Source of the DNA: Clostridium carboxidivorans P7
GTDB taxonomy: Bacteria > Bacillota > Clostridia > Clostridiales > Clostridiaceae
Reading direction: 5' to 3'
NCBI RefSeq assembly: GCF_001038625.1
Contig: NZ_CP011803.1
Coordinates: forward strand, 5,518,001 to 5,582,000
Length of the DNA: 64,000 nt
Notes under the pieces: generated by a model
Database searches by the model: none
The model's input: only the letters and a program-made list of their open reading frames with translations
Told to the model about the DNA's origin: nothing
Shown: positions 28,437-37,040 of the stretch, piece by piece
Layout: each line of letters begins with the position of its first letter
How positions within the stretch are numbered: position 1 is the first letter of the stretch
Position numbers and translations under genes: made by a program

Positions 28437-28448
28437 CAGATTGTTCAT

Positions 28449-28478
28449 AAACCCAGCATTTTTTAAAGTGCTGGGTTT
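28449..28478 (-). terminator. Terminator at the transposase 3' end
   Basis: AAACCCAGCA (28449-28458) pairs with TGCTGGGTTT (28469-28478). It overlaps the transposase stop codon on the minus strand. Confidence 0.6.
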
Positions 28479-29912
28479 AATTTTGTCTTAAATATTTATG
28501 CGGTAGCATATAAAAAAAGAATGTTATCCATAAATTGGTTAGTGCATTCTTTAAAAATTGCAAAAATAGGTGCGATAGCACCCTAGCTATCTTTTTCATA
28601 TTCTGAACTGCTGCTGTTAACAAACATTGTTCAGAAACTTTTTTAATTCCACGCATGCGACAATAGCGCAGACCATGGAGATTTTTTGAATCTGCAAAGC
28701 TACGCTCGATAGTTTCTTTTCTTCTTTTATATAGCCAGTTTCCTTTATCAGTCTTAGTAAATTTGATTACTTCATCCTTGTAATCTTCCCATACATGGCG
28801 ATAAACAACTTTTCTTTTACTTTTATCTGATAAGCAATTTTCTTTTTTATTGCATTGGCTGCAGTACTCGATTTTACATGCATATTCTCTATAGCCATCA
28901 CGGTTAGTAGTTCTATATTCTAATGCTCTTAAATCTGGACAATAATATACATCTTGTTCTTTAACATATTGGAATCTAAATTTAGTAAATTTACCTTTTA
29001 CATGAGGACTACGTCTATAGCCCATAACTGCTTTTAGTTCTCGTTCAAATATTTGTTTACAAATATTATTAGTAGAATAACCAGCATCGGCTCCAACATA
29101 TTTAGTTTGCAAATTAAACTTTTTAATTTGAACATCTAGTCTTTCTATATAAGGATCTACATCATTTATGTTACCAGGCGTTACATAAACATCTGTTATT
29201 ATGTTATACTTTCCATCTACAGTTCTATGATCTAAATAAAAAAATCCTTTTGGTTTTCCATCCCTATGCATATAGCCACTATCAGGGTCTGTAGTACTGG
29301 TCTTAATTTCTTTAGTTTTTTCTATTTTATCTTTTTTTTTAGAGGTTGTTTTCCATGAGCTACTCTATCCTTATTAATGTCTTCTTCTAACTCATTAAAA
29401 TAGTCTTTGGTTGATTGTGTAATTTGTTCTTTTGTAAACTTGTTTTTATTAGCGTTAGCTTTCAAATGTGTAGAATCTGTATATAGAATTTTACCATCTA
29501 CCAATTTTTTATTTATTGCTTGAAATACAATATTATCGAAGATTTCTTGGTATATATTTGTATCCTTAAATCTTGTTATTCTATTTTGGCTTATAGTAGA
29601 ATGACTTGGGATTTTATCTGTTAATGAAAATCCTAAAAACCAGCGATAAGCTACATTTACTTCAATTTCTTTCACGAGCTGTCGCTCTGATCTTATTGCA
29701 AATAAGTAACCTATAAATAACATTTTGAATAAAACTACTGGCTGAATTGCTGGTCGTCCATTATCAGGACAATAGAAGTCCTTAGTTAAATCTCTTATAA
29801 ATGAAAAATCTATATATTTATCAATTTTCCTTAAGATATGATCTTTGGGAACTAAATTTTCTATATATACTAACTCTAATTGTTGCTGTGCAGAATTATT
29901 TTCTTTAATCAT
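28477..29912 (-). CDS. IS1182-family DDE transposase, two frames joined at a poly-A slip site
   Basis: This transposase catalyses cut-and-paste or copy movement of the element. The N-terminal part (29912 down to 29322, 196 residues) has the DUF772-like start (VPKDHILRKIDKYIDF, CPDNGRPAIQPVVLFKMLFIGYLF) and the first catalytic Asp in ILYTDSTHLKANANK. The rest, in the -1 frame from about 29331 to 28477, begins DKIEKTKEIKTSTTDPDSGY and contains the second Asp in VGADAGYSTNN and the Glu in KETIERSFADSK. The break is at nine A residues followed by G, so the zero frame reads AAA AAG, a classic -1 frameshift site. A -1 slip gives one protein of about 478 residues. It may be programmed frameshifting, transcript slippage or inactivation. 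Confidence 0.8.
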
Positions 29913-29989
29913 AATAGTTAACTCCTTAAAAAATCTGATATTATACTAATTCTACACAAAATCTTAAAATCCTTTTTGAATTTAAAAAA

Positions 29990-30003
29990 AGCCCTATCGG
30001 GCT
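29990..30003 (-). terminator. Inward-facing terminator upstream of the transposase
   Basis: AGCCC-TATC-GGGCT followed by T residues when read on the minus strand. It lies between the IS end and the transposase start and may insulate the gene from read-through. Confidence 0.55.
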
Positions 30004-30048
30004 AAAAATTTAAAAGACTGCTGACAAAATATGTTTATCAACAGCCTG

Positions 30049-30082
30049 AAAAAAAAGAAGTGCTTAGGCACTTCTTTTTTTT
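30049..30082. repeat. Right copy of the 34-bp terminator direct repeat
   Basis: Identical to 28403-28436. It most likely arose as the target duplication of the insertion sequence and recreates a complete terminator on this side. Confidence 0.8.
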
Positions 30083-30085
30083 ATA

Positions 30086-30133
30086 CACTGTCCTTTGTCA
30101 ATTGTCCTCTGTCCTCTGAAAAAATATTTGTGT
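30086..30133. repeat. Solo fragment of the TGTCCTCTG palindromic repeat
   Basis: CACTGTCCTTTGTCAATTGT and the following CCTCTGTCCTCTGAAAAAA match, with one difference, the right end of the element at 30723-31027. It lies between the IS and the DUF1292 gene. Confidence 0.65.
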
Positions 30134-30214
30134 AATAAATGAAAAAAGTGCTTTTAAAATTCGGTAATTAAGGGTACAATTAGAACATAACATATTTAAG
30201 GAGGATTTTTATTT

Positions 30215-30577
30215 ATGGATAAAGAAAATTTACATGACTGCGGTTGTGGCTGTAACGATGAAAGTTGTGGATGTGGAGAACATAGTCATGAACATGAACA
30301 TGATTGTGGCTGCGGCTGCGGAGAACATGAAAGTATAATAGTTGATTTAGAAGATGAAAACGGAAATACAGTTCCATGTGAAGTAGTTGATGGATTTGAA
30401 TATAAAAATAGTGAATATGCTATAGTACAACATCCAGATAATGGAGCAGTATATTTATTTAAAGTAGTAGGTGAAGGAGAAGAAGGAGAACTTGTAATTC
30501 CTGATGATAAGGAGTTTGAAGAAGTATCAGCTTACTATGAAGAAATGGTAAAAAGTGAAGAAAAAGAACAAGAATAG
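30215..30577 (+). CDS. DUF1292 protein with a Cys/His-rich N-terminus
   Basis: This small acidic protein has 120 residues. Residues about 43-105 (IIVDLEDENGNTVPCEVVDGF through DKEFEEVSAYYEE) are the DUF1292 (YrzB-like) domain, of unknown function. The first 40 residues add an unusual Cys/His cluster, with CGCGC twice, SCGCGEHSH and EHEHD, giving about ten cysteines and six histidines in a small space. This looks like a metal-binding or metal-storage extension. AAGGAGG precedes ATG 30215. It stands alone between repeats, not beside alaS and the Holliday-junction resolvase gene where yrzB relatives often lie. Function unknown. Confidence 0.8.
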   Translation: MDKENLHDCGCGCNDESCGCGEHSHEHEHDCGCGCGEHESIIVDLEDENGNTVPCEVVDGFEYKNSEYAIVQHPDNGAVYLFKVVGEGEEGELVIPDDKEFEEVSAYYEEMVKSEEKEQE

Positions 30578-30661
30578 TTGAATTTAACTAGATATTTTAA
30601 TGCAACTGAAGCTTGAAAATTTTCATGTATTAGTTAAAATTTTAAATTAGGTTAAATAAAA

Positions 30662-30697
30662 GGAAGCCGGTGCATTATTGCAACGGCTTTCTTTATT
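30662..30697 (+). terminator. Terminator after the DUF1292 gene
   Basis: GGAAGCCG (30662-30669) pairs with CGGCTTTC (30684-30691), followed by TTTATT. Confidence 0.65.
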
Positions 30698-30722
30698 AAA
30701 GCGATTTTCGTAGTTTAAGCAC

Positions 30723-31027
30723 AATGCGACATAATTTTTTGAGAGGACAATTGACAGAGGACAGAGGACAATGAAGGTGAGTTTTCCTCCTTACGTCAGA
30801 AAGCTAATTTATTTTTACGCTTGTTTTGCTAAAGCAAAACGTCGCTTGAGCAGGCAACTAAAATCTATGATTTTTAGATAATTTTGCTTGCATAGAAAAC
30901 ATTTCTTAAAAACAAAAAACGGGAGCTTTTTTAAAATTAAAGATTTTTCGCAGCGCAGCGGAGAAAAACCATCCTTCACTGTCCTCTGTCAATTGTCCTC
31001 TGTCCTCTGAAAAAAGTTGTGTCGCAA
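30723..31027. repeat. Palindromic MITE-like element with TGCGACA ends, 305 bp
   Basis: The arms, each about 68 bases, are mirrored. The left one starts AATGCGACATAATTTTTT and contains GAGGACAATTGACAGAGGAC. The right one contains GTCCTCTGTCAATTGTCCTC and ends GTTGTGTCGCAAT. The centre has a GTTTTGC-TAAA-GCAAAAC hairpin and GC-rich fragments. No ORF runs through it. It reaches to about 70 bases upstream of the HAD gene start. Confidence 0.75.
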
Positions 31028-31097
31028 TATTTTTATATTAAGTAGAAATTTTATATATAGAAAAATTAAGTTACTAACTAAGAAGGGTAGTGTTACT

Positions 31098-31739
31098 TTG
31101 GAGAGACTAGCAATTTTTGATGTGGATTATACTTTAACAAAGAGAGAAACTCTTATGGAGTTTTATTTATTTATGCTAAAAAAGGATCCTAAGCTTATAA
31201 TACATCTTCCCAAAAGTTTTGTATCTGTATTGTCTTATGCATTTAAAGTGTTAGAGGCAGGAAAGGCAAAGGAAAATTTTATATCATTTATAGATGGAAT
31301 AGAAGAAATTAAGATGAAAAGGTTAGTTGAAGAATTCTATAGAACTAGACTAAGTAAAATCTTCTATAAAGATGCCATAGACACCATTAAAAAGTTAAAA
31401 GCTGAAGGTTGTAAAATATATTTAATATCAGCATCAGCAGAGTTTTACTTGGATGAATTATACAATATAAAAGAAGTAGATATGGTAATAGGTACAAGGT
31501 TTACCTGTGAAAATGGCAAATATAGAAGAAAAATTGTGGGAGAAAATTGCAAGGGAGAAGAAAAAGTAAAAAGGTTAATGGAAGTTTTAAAGAAAGAAAA
31601 TGTGGAAGTAGATTTTAAAAACTCATATATGTTTTCGGATTCATTATCAGATATGCCACTTTTCAATTTGGTAGGAAATCCGTTTCTTATTAATTATAAA
31701 AAAGGACATGATAAAATTAAAATATTAAACTGGAAGTAA
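31098..31739 (+). CDS. HAD-IB family phosphatase
   Basis: This 213-residue haloacid-dehalogenase phosphatase resembles phosphoserine phosphatases. Motif I is FDVDYTLT with the nucleophile Asp, motif II ISASAEFYLDEL, and motif III-IV YMFSDSLSDMPLF with the metal-binding aspartates. Similar proteins act on phosphoserine or on lipid phosphates; the substrate is not readable here. The start is TTG 31098, ten bases after AGAAGGG. The frame stays open back to 31017, through the end of the palindromic repeat, which is unlikely to be translated. A class IV aminotransferase follows after 52 bases. Confidence 0.85.
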   Translation: MERLAIFDVDYTLTKRETLMEFYLFMLKKDPKLIIHLPKSFVSVLSYAFKVLEAGKAKENFISFIDGIEEIKMKRLVEEFYRTRLSKIFYKDAIDTIKKLKAEGCKIYLISASAEFYLDELYNIKEVDMVIGTRFTCENGKYRRKIVGENCKGEEKVKRLMEVLKKENVEVDFKNSYMFSDSLSDMPLFNLVGNPFLINYKKGHDKIKILNWK

Positions 31740-31791
31740 GTGTGATATAATAATTGTTATAAAATAAAAATTATTTAATGGAGTGATTTTA

Positions 31792-32619
31792 ATGAGTGAA
31801 TGCTTTAGCAAATATTTTATATGTAATTCGGAAGTTAAAGAATCCGAAGAATTTGATGAGAATATATTGCATAAAGGCAAATCCTTATATGAAGTTATAA
31901 GAATAATAGATGGGAAACCTTTATTCTTAGATAAGCACTTGGAAAGAATGGATAATTCCTCTAGAGTATCTAAGTTAAATTTATGGTTTAGTAAAGGTGA
32001 AGTAAAAGAAAAAATACTTCAGTTAATAAAAGTAAATAAAGCTAGTTTAGGTAATATAAAATTCCTATTTAATTTTCAAGAAGAAAATAAAAAGATTTTC
32101 TTGTGTTATTTTGTGAAGTATCATTATCCTAATTTACAAGATTATGAAAATGGAGTACATACAATACTTTATCATGGTGAAAGAGAAAATCCTAATGCAA
32201 AGATTATAAATGCAGATTTTAGAGCTATAGTGGATAAGAAAATATCAGGTAGCAATGCATTTGAAGCAATACTAGTGGATAGAAATGGACATATAACAGA
32301 GGGAAGTAAATCTAATATATTTATGATTAAGGGAAAAAATGTTTTAACAGCACCTCTTGAAAATGTTTTACCAGGAGTTACTAGAAGCGTTATAATGAGC
32401 TTATGTGAAAAAAATGATATAGATGTGAAAGAAGAGAAGGTTAATTATAATGATTTAGAAAACTTAGATGCATTATTTATATCAGGAACTTCCCCTAAGG
32501 TTTTACCGGTAAGGTCTGTAGATAAAATTAACTTTAAATCTGCACAAAATGAAGTAGTTGCTAAGATAATGAAAGCTTATGATGAAGCTTCAAAAGAGGA
32601 TATTTCAAACTTCATATAA
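31792..32619 (+). CDS. Class IV PLP-dependent aminotransferase or aminodeoxychorismate lyase
   Basis: This 275-residue protein has the fold-type IV PLP pattern: SLYEVIRIIDGKPLFLDKHLERM at the N-terminus, the PLP-lysine region NAKIINADFRA, and NAFEAILVDRNGHITEGSKSNIF with the phosphate-binding segment LPGVTRSVIM after it. The family includes branched-chain aminotransferase (IlvE), D-amino acid aminotransferase and 4-amino-4-deoxychorismate lyase (PabC). The short length and missing IlvE signature residues favour PabC or a D-amino acid enzyme, but I cannot decide. The start is ATG 31792, eight bases after GGAG. No pabA/B lies nearby. Confidence 0.75.
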   Translation: MSECFSKYFICNSEVKESEEFDENILHKGKSLYEVIRIIDGKPLFLDKHLERMDNSSRVSKLNLWFSKGEVKEKILQLIKVNKASLGNIKFLFNFQEENKKIFLCYFVKYHYPNLQDYENGVHTILYHGERENPNAKIINADFRAIVDKKISGSNAFEAILVDRNGHITEGSKSNIFMIKGKNVLTAPLENVLPGVTRSVIMSLCEKNDIDVKEEKVNYNDLENLDALFISGTSPKVLPVRSVDKINFKSAQNEVVAKIMKAYDEASKEDISNFI

Positions 32620-32656
32620 TTATATGTAAATTTATTACAATATGCAATGTACTGTG

Positions 32657-32690
32657 AATGAGCTTATACTTTTTAAGCTCATTTTATTAA
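32657..32690 (+). terminator. Terminator before the motility cluster
   Basis: AATGAGCTTA (32657-32666) pairs with TAAGCTCATT (32674-32683), followed by TTATTAA. It separates the aminotransferase from the motility genes. Confidence 0.75.
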
Positions 32691-32804
32691 TATTTTATCA
32701 TAAAGTAAGGAATAGGTATTTTATGCCACTATATGCACATGGTATAATAAGCTTATACATAGTGTTTGTTTATGAAAGAAAATTTAAATAATATAAACAT
32801 TAGA

Positions 32805-32831
32805 TAAAGTGAGAAAAAAATAAAACGATAA
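32805..32831 (+). promoter_or_regulatory. Sigma-28 (SigD/FliA) promoter of fapA-che
   Basis: TAAA (32805-32808), exactly 15 bases, then AACGATAA (32824-32831). The sigma-28 consensus is TAAA-N15-GCCGATAA. Confidence 0.75.
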
Positions 32832-32893
32832 TATTAAGAACCTTTTGAAATTTTAAAGAGTTTGGTTTATATCTAATATGGGGGGGAAGATCA

Positions 32894-34879
32894 ATGAAAA
32901 AAGTATATGAGGAATCTTCTTTAGAGAAGTGCATAAAAAAAGCTTGTGATGAATTTTGTGTGAACACAGAACAATTAAAGTTTAAAGTTTTAGAGGAAAA
33001 GAAACATTTATTTAGAAAAAGGGTGACTGTAGAAATAGAGTTTCCTGATGATATAAAAATTGAATGTAGTAAGGAAGATAAGGAAGATAAAAAAACTGAG
33101 GATACTAATGAGAATTTAACTATAGATGAAAACGATGGTACTATAAAAATAGTAAATGGCCAAATAGTAGTTAAAAATCCTAAAGAAGATGGATCATCTG
33201 CTGCTATAGCAGTGAGTGATAATATAAAAGTGCTGGTAGATGGGGAACAAATTAAAGGAAAAAAAGAAGTTTTTGAAGAAAGTAAAATAGAAGTTTTTTT
33301 TGAAGAGAGTAAAGCTCAAAGGCAGTTAAAAATTACTTTATCTGATGATGCAATGGAAGCTTATGCAACGATTATATATAAACCTGAAAATATATATAAA
33401 TTAAGCGATGTATCAGAAACTGCAATGGCCGTTTTAAAACCAGAAGTTATTAAGAAAAATTCTCCTCCTAGATATAACATTGAAGAACTTAAGCAAGAGT
33501 TGGCCAATAGTAATGTAGTATATGGTATAATAGAAGAAAATTTAAAATCCTGCGTAGAAAATCCTTGTAAGAACTTTGTAGTTGCTAGAGGTCAACAAGT
33601 AGAAAATGGGAAAAGTGATTTTGTAGAAATAAAATTTAGCACTGATGAAGATTTAAAAAAGTTAAAAGAAGATAAAGTTGGAAATATAGATTTTAAAAGT
33701 ATAGGTTCTGTAACAGCAGTAGAAAAAGGAGATTTAATAGGGGAGATACATTCTGGAGATGAAGGCAAAGATGGTTGTGATGTTAATGGAAGAATTAAAA
33801 AACATAAACCAGGAAAAAAGTTAAAGATAAAGATAGGAGAAGGATGTACAAGTAGTGAAAATTTGATATTTTCAGCTATAGCAGGTAAACCATGTATAAA
33901 AAATAATGCTTTTTATGTTTATCCAATTCATGAAGTTAGAAGTGATGTAGATTTAAAAACAGGAAACATAAAATTTATGGGAGACATAATTATATATGGT
34001 AATGTAAAAGAGGGCATGGAAGTAGTATGTGGAAACTCATTGACTATAGAAAAAGATGTTGAAAGAGCTAATATAAGGTCAAATGGAGATATAAATGTCA
34101 AGGGAAATGTAATTGCTGCTGAAATATTTGCTGGAGGTGAAGATGTAGACAAGCTTAAAACTATAAAGGATCTAGAGAGCTTTAAAGAAACACTAAACAA
34201 TTTAATAGGAGCAGTAGAAGAAATAAAAAAGTTTAATCTTTTAGGACCAGATAAGAAGGATGGAGAGATAATAAAGATTCTTATAGAAAATAAGTTTAAA
34301 ACATTTTCAAGGCTGTGCATAAATGTTGTTGCAGATTTAAATAGACAATTGAATAGTTATGAAGAAGAAAATTTAGTAAAACTTATAAAAACAAAGTTAA
34401 TAGGAATAGCTCCTATTAGTATAGAACATCATTCAATATTGTATAAGATAGTAGAAGCTGTAGAAGAAAAGCTAATAGGTTTCCAAAATGACTTATCCAT
34501 ACCTGTAAACGTAAAGTTATCTTACTGTCAGGATTCAAATGTGCAAAGTTCAGGTGATGTTGTTATATCTGGAAAGGGTGAATATATATCTAATATTACA
34601 GCAAATGGAAGTATATATTTTATGCAGGAGAGAAGTGTAGCTAGGGGCGGAAGTTTAAATGCTAAAAATGAAATTAAGTGTAGAATAGTTGGAAGTACAG
34701 CAGGTGTGGCTACAAAATTAAAAGTTGAAAAAGGTGGACACATATGGATTGATGAAGCTTATCAAAATACAGTGCTTTTAGTAGGAAATAGGGAGTATGT
34801 ACTGGATACACCAAGTAGAGGCGTACATGCATATTTAGAAAATAGTGGTGACATAATTGTAGACAAGCTAAAACTGTAA
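32894..34879 (+). CDS. fapA: FapA (DUF342) family polymer-forming protein
   Basis: This 661-residue cytoplasmic protein belongs to the FapA/DUF342 family. The N-terminal 50 residues (YEESSLEKCIKKACDEFCVN onward) resemble a Jag-N domain. The middle holds the DUF342 core (RGQQVENGK, GDLIGEIHSGDEGKDGCDVNG, GKPCIKNNAFYVYP). The C-terminal half has beta-helix turns (VKEGMEVVCGNSLTIEKDVERANIRSNGDINVKGN and later similar repeats) with a charged helical insert between. In other bacteria FapA affects flagellar assembly or polar placement. A seven-G ribosome site (32880-32886) precedes ATG 32894. It opens the chemotaxis block under a sigma-28 promoter, supporting a motility role. Confidence 0.85.
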   Translation: MKKVYEESSLEKCIKKACDEFCVNTEQLKFKVLEEKKHLFRKRVTVEIEFPDDIKIECSKEDKEDKKTEDTNENLTIDENDGTIKIVNGQIVVKNPKEDGSSAAIAVSDNIKVLVDGEQIKGKKEVFEESKIEVFFEESKAQRQLKITLSDDAMEAYATIIYKPENIYKLSDVSETAMAVLKPEVIKKNSPPRYNIEELKQELANSNVVYGIIEENLKSCVENPCKNFVVARGQQVENGKSDFVEIKFSTDEDLKKLKEDKVGNIDFKSIGSVTAVEKGDLIGEIHSGDEGKDGCDVNGRIKKHKPGKKLKIKIGEGCTSSENLIFSAIAGKPCIKNNAFYVYPIHEVRSDVDLKTGNIKFMGDIIIYGNVKEGMEVVCGNSLTIEKDVERANIRSNGDINVKGNVIAAEIFAGGEDVDKLKTIKDLESFKETLNNLIGAVEEIKKFNLLGPDKKDGEIIKILIENKFKTFSRLCINVVADLNRQLNSYEEENLVKLIKTKLIGIAPISIEHHSILYKIVEAVEEKLIGFQNDLSIPVNVKLSYCQDSNVQSSGDVVISGKGEYISNITANGSIYFMQERSVARGGSLNAKNEIKCRIVGSTAGVATKLKVEKGGHIWIDEAYQNTVLLVGNREYVLDTPSRGVHAYLENSGDIIVDKLKL

Positions 34880-34950
34880 TTGAATGATTTAAGCACATAT
34901 TTTGTAAAGTTTTAGACTATATTTAGCAAAGTGAGGAGGAATTGTAAAAA

Positions 34951-35397
34951 ATGGACAGCAGAGAAGCTAAAATATTAATATTTAACATAAATGGAGAAGA
35001 CTATGCTACAGATATTATGGAAGTTGAAAGAATTTTGGGATATGAGCAGCCAACCAAACTTCCTGATTCTCCAGCCTTTGTAGAAGGAGTAATAAATTAT
35101 CAAGGCGATGTGTTGCCGGTAATTTCCTTAGCTAAAAGGTTTAATTTGACAAAAGAAGAAAAGAAAAATGATGCTAAAATAATAGTATCAAAACAAGAAG
35201 ATAATAAATTTGGAGTGATAGTTGATGTAGTATCAGAAGTGAGAAACATAAATGAAAATGAAATAGAAACTCCACCTGAAATAGCAGTAGGAATTTCAAA
35301 GAGATATATAAAAGGCTTGGTGAAAATACAAGGAAGAATAATTATATTTCTAAACCTTGCAAGCATACTGACAGAAGATGAAAAAAAGCTTATTTAA
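34951..35397 (+). CDS. cheW: Chemotaxis coupling protein CheW (first copy)
   Basis: This 148-residue adaptor couples chemoreceptors to CheA. The CheW beta-barrel is clear: LIFNINGEDYATDIMEVERIL at the start, then the conserved PDSPAFVEGVINYQGDVLPVISLAKRF, FGVIVDVVSEVRNI and YIKGLVKIQGRIIIFLNLASIL. GAGGAGGAATTG precedes ATG 34951. cheD follows after 25 bases. A second cheW lies at 41176, so the two may form distinct arrays or have different receptors; this copy is slightly longer. Confidence 0.93.
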   Translation: MDSREAKILIFNINGEDYATDIMEVERILGYEQPTKLPDSPAFVEGVINYQGDVLPVISLAKRFNLTKEEKKNDAKIIVSKQEDNKFGVIVDVVSEVRNINENEIETPPEIAVGISKRYIKGLVKIQGRIIIFLNLASILTEDEKKLI

Positions 35398-35422
35398 TTT
35401 ATAAAATGAAAGGTGCATATAT

Positions 35423-35911
35423 ATGGAGATAAAAGAGATAAAAGTAGGAATTGCAGATTTAAATACAGCTTTTTCTCCTGACAGAATAATAACTGTGGGA
35501 TTGGGTTCTTGTATAGGAATAGCTATGTATGATAATACAAAATCATTAGGTGGACTTGCTCATATAATGCTTCCCGATAGTACTCAGTTTAATAATGTAA
35601 CAAATCCGCTGAAATTTGCTGATTTAGCAGTTCCTATATTAATAGAAAAACTGGAAAAGCTAGGAGCATCAAGAAGAAATCTTAAAGCTAAAATAGCTGG
35701 AGGAGCTTCTATGTTTAATTTTTCAGATAAAAGCATGATAATGGATATTGGAAATAGAAATGGTATAGCAGTAAAAAATGCTTTAAAAGAATACTCAATA
35801 CCTATATTAGGAGAAGATATCGGGGGGAATAAAGGAAGAACCATGATACTGGATGCTGGAAGTGGAGATGTAAAAATAAAAACAGTAGGAATGGGAGTAA
35901 GGGAACTTTAA
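35423..35911 (+). CDS. cheD: Receptor glutamine deamidase CheD
   Basis: This 162-residue enzyme deamidates glutamines on chemoreceptors and binds CheC. The catalytic cysteine is Cys30 in TVGLGSCIGIAMYD and the histidine is His47 in GGLAHIMLPDS. The remaining conserved parts are KFADLAVPILIEKLEKLGASRRNLKAKIAGGASMF and the C-terminal GGNKGRTMILDAGSGDVKIKT. Its presence with CheC shows the Bacillus-type adaptation system. Confidence 0.94.
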   Translation: MEIKEIKVGIADLNTAFSPDRIITVGLGSCIGIAMYDNTKSLGGLAHIMLPDSTQFNNVTNPLKFADLAVPILIEKLEKLGASRRNLKAKIAGGASMFNFSDKSMIMDIGNRNGIAVKNALKEYSIPILGEDIGGNKGRTMILDAGSGDVKIKTVGMGVREL

Positions 35912-35958
35912 TTTGATGGTGAAATATGCCATAGGCTTAAGTAAAAAGAGGTGGTAGT

Positions 35959-37035
35959 TTGAATAAGATTAAAGTTTTGGTTGTAGATGATTCTGCTCTT
36001 ATGAGAAAATTTATATCAGATATGATAAATGAACAATATGACATGGAAACTATGGATATTGCAAGAAATGGAGAAGATTTACTAATTAAATTGTCAAAAG
36101 GCAGTATACCTGATGTTATAACTTTAGATGTTGAAATGCCTAAAATAGATGGAATTACTGCTTTAAAGGAATTAAAAAAGAAGAATATCAATGTGCCAGT
36201 AATAGTTTTAAGCAGTATTTCAAAAAGAGGGCCTGAGCTTACTATGGACTGTCTTGCAGCAGGAGCATTTGATTTTATACCAAAGCCTTCCGGACAAATA
36301 TCTCTTGATATAGATAAAATTAAAAGTGAACTGATTGAAAAAATAAGATTGGCATTTAAAAAGGGGTTGCCAAAAAATAAAATGATTAATGAAAATATAC
36401 AAGTGGAAAATAAAATTGAGACAAAAGTAGAATATAATAATAATTTTAGAAGCAGATCAGGTAAAATTGAAGCAGTAGTTATAGGAGCATCTACTGGAGG
36501 ACCAAAGGCAATATATACAGTAATTACAGCTTTGCCTGAGAATTTGGGAGTTCCTGTATTTGTTGTACAGCATATGCCTGTGGGATTTACTAAGGCTTTT
36601 TCGGAAAGACTTGATTCGAATAGTAAAATCCATGTTGTAGAAGCATCAGAAGGCATGAATGTAAAAAAAGATACAGTATATGTAGCTCCAGGAGGATTTC
36701 ATATGGAGGTAGGAGCAGATTATAAAGTACATTTAAATACTGAGCCTCCTATATGGGGAGTACGTCCAGCAGTAGATAAACTATTTATTTCTGCATCAAA
36801 AGTATACGGTTCTCAAATTGTAAGTGCAGTACTTACGGGAATGGGAAAAGACGGTGCTGATGGAACTATAGAAATAAAAAAAAGGGGGGGTATAACTATA
36901 GCTGAGGACAAGTCAACTTGTACTATATATGGTATGCCTAAAGCAGCTTATGAAACAGGTATGGTGGATATAGTATTACCAATAGATAATGTAGCACATG
37001 AAATAATAACATCAGTATCAGGAAATAGGAGGTAG
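35959..37035 (+). CDS. cheB: Chemotaxis methylesterase CheB
   Basis: This 358-residue response regulator removes methyl groups from receptors when phosphorylated by CheA. The receiver domain has Asp10-Asp11, the phosphoacceptor Asp57 in ITLDVEMPKIDG, and the lysine in FIPKPS. The catalytic domain has Ser178 in IGASTGGPKA, His205 in VVQHMPVGF and Asp in LTGMGKDGADG. The start is TTG 35959, with AAGAGGTGG upstream. Within the catalytic region there is a run of eight A and seven G (36876-36890, encoding KKRGG), the second longest G run in the window; the frame is intact here. Confidence 0.94.
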   Translation: MNKIKVLVVDDSALMRKFISDMINEQYDMETMDIARNGEDLLIKLSKGSIPDVITLDVEMPKIDGITALKELKKKNINVPVIVLSSISKRGPELTMDCLAAGAFDFIPKPSGQISLDIDKIKSELIEKIRLAFKKGLPKNKMINENIQVENKIETKVEYNNNFRSRSGKIEAVVIGASTGGPKAIYTVITALPENLGVPVFVVQHMPVGFTKAFSERLDSNSKIHVVEASEGMNVKKDTVYVAPGGFHMEVGADYKVHLNTEPPIWGVRPAVDKLFISASKVYGSQIVSAVLTGMGKDGADGTIEIKKRGGITIAEDKSTCTIYGMPKAAYETGMVDIVLPIDNVAHEIITSVSGNRR

Positions 37036-37040
37036 ATTTT

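Larger units (their letters stand above)
28437..30048 (-). mobile_element. IS1182-type insertion sequence, 1612 bp
   Basis: The element has terminal inverted repeats CAGATTGTTCATAAAC (28437-28452) and the complement of CAGGCTGTTGATAAAC (30033-30048), 13 of 16 matching. It is flanked directly by two identical 34-bp copies of the nifJ terminator, which look like the target duplication. One transposase is encoded on the minus strand. Internal terminator hairpins lie near both ends (28449-28478 and 29990-30003); the second faces inward and would stop outside transcription from entering the transposase gene. Confidence 0.85.

Noticed and set aside
30578..31097. CRISPR or tandem repeats in the TGTCCTCTG-rich gap
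   Set aside because: The repeats are two inverted arms and one solo copy, without regular spacers.
32880..32886. Seven-G run before fapA as a phase-variable element
   Set aside because: It is the ribosome-binding site; length change could tune spacing, but there is no frame break and nothing else points to a switch.
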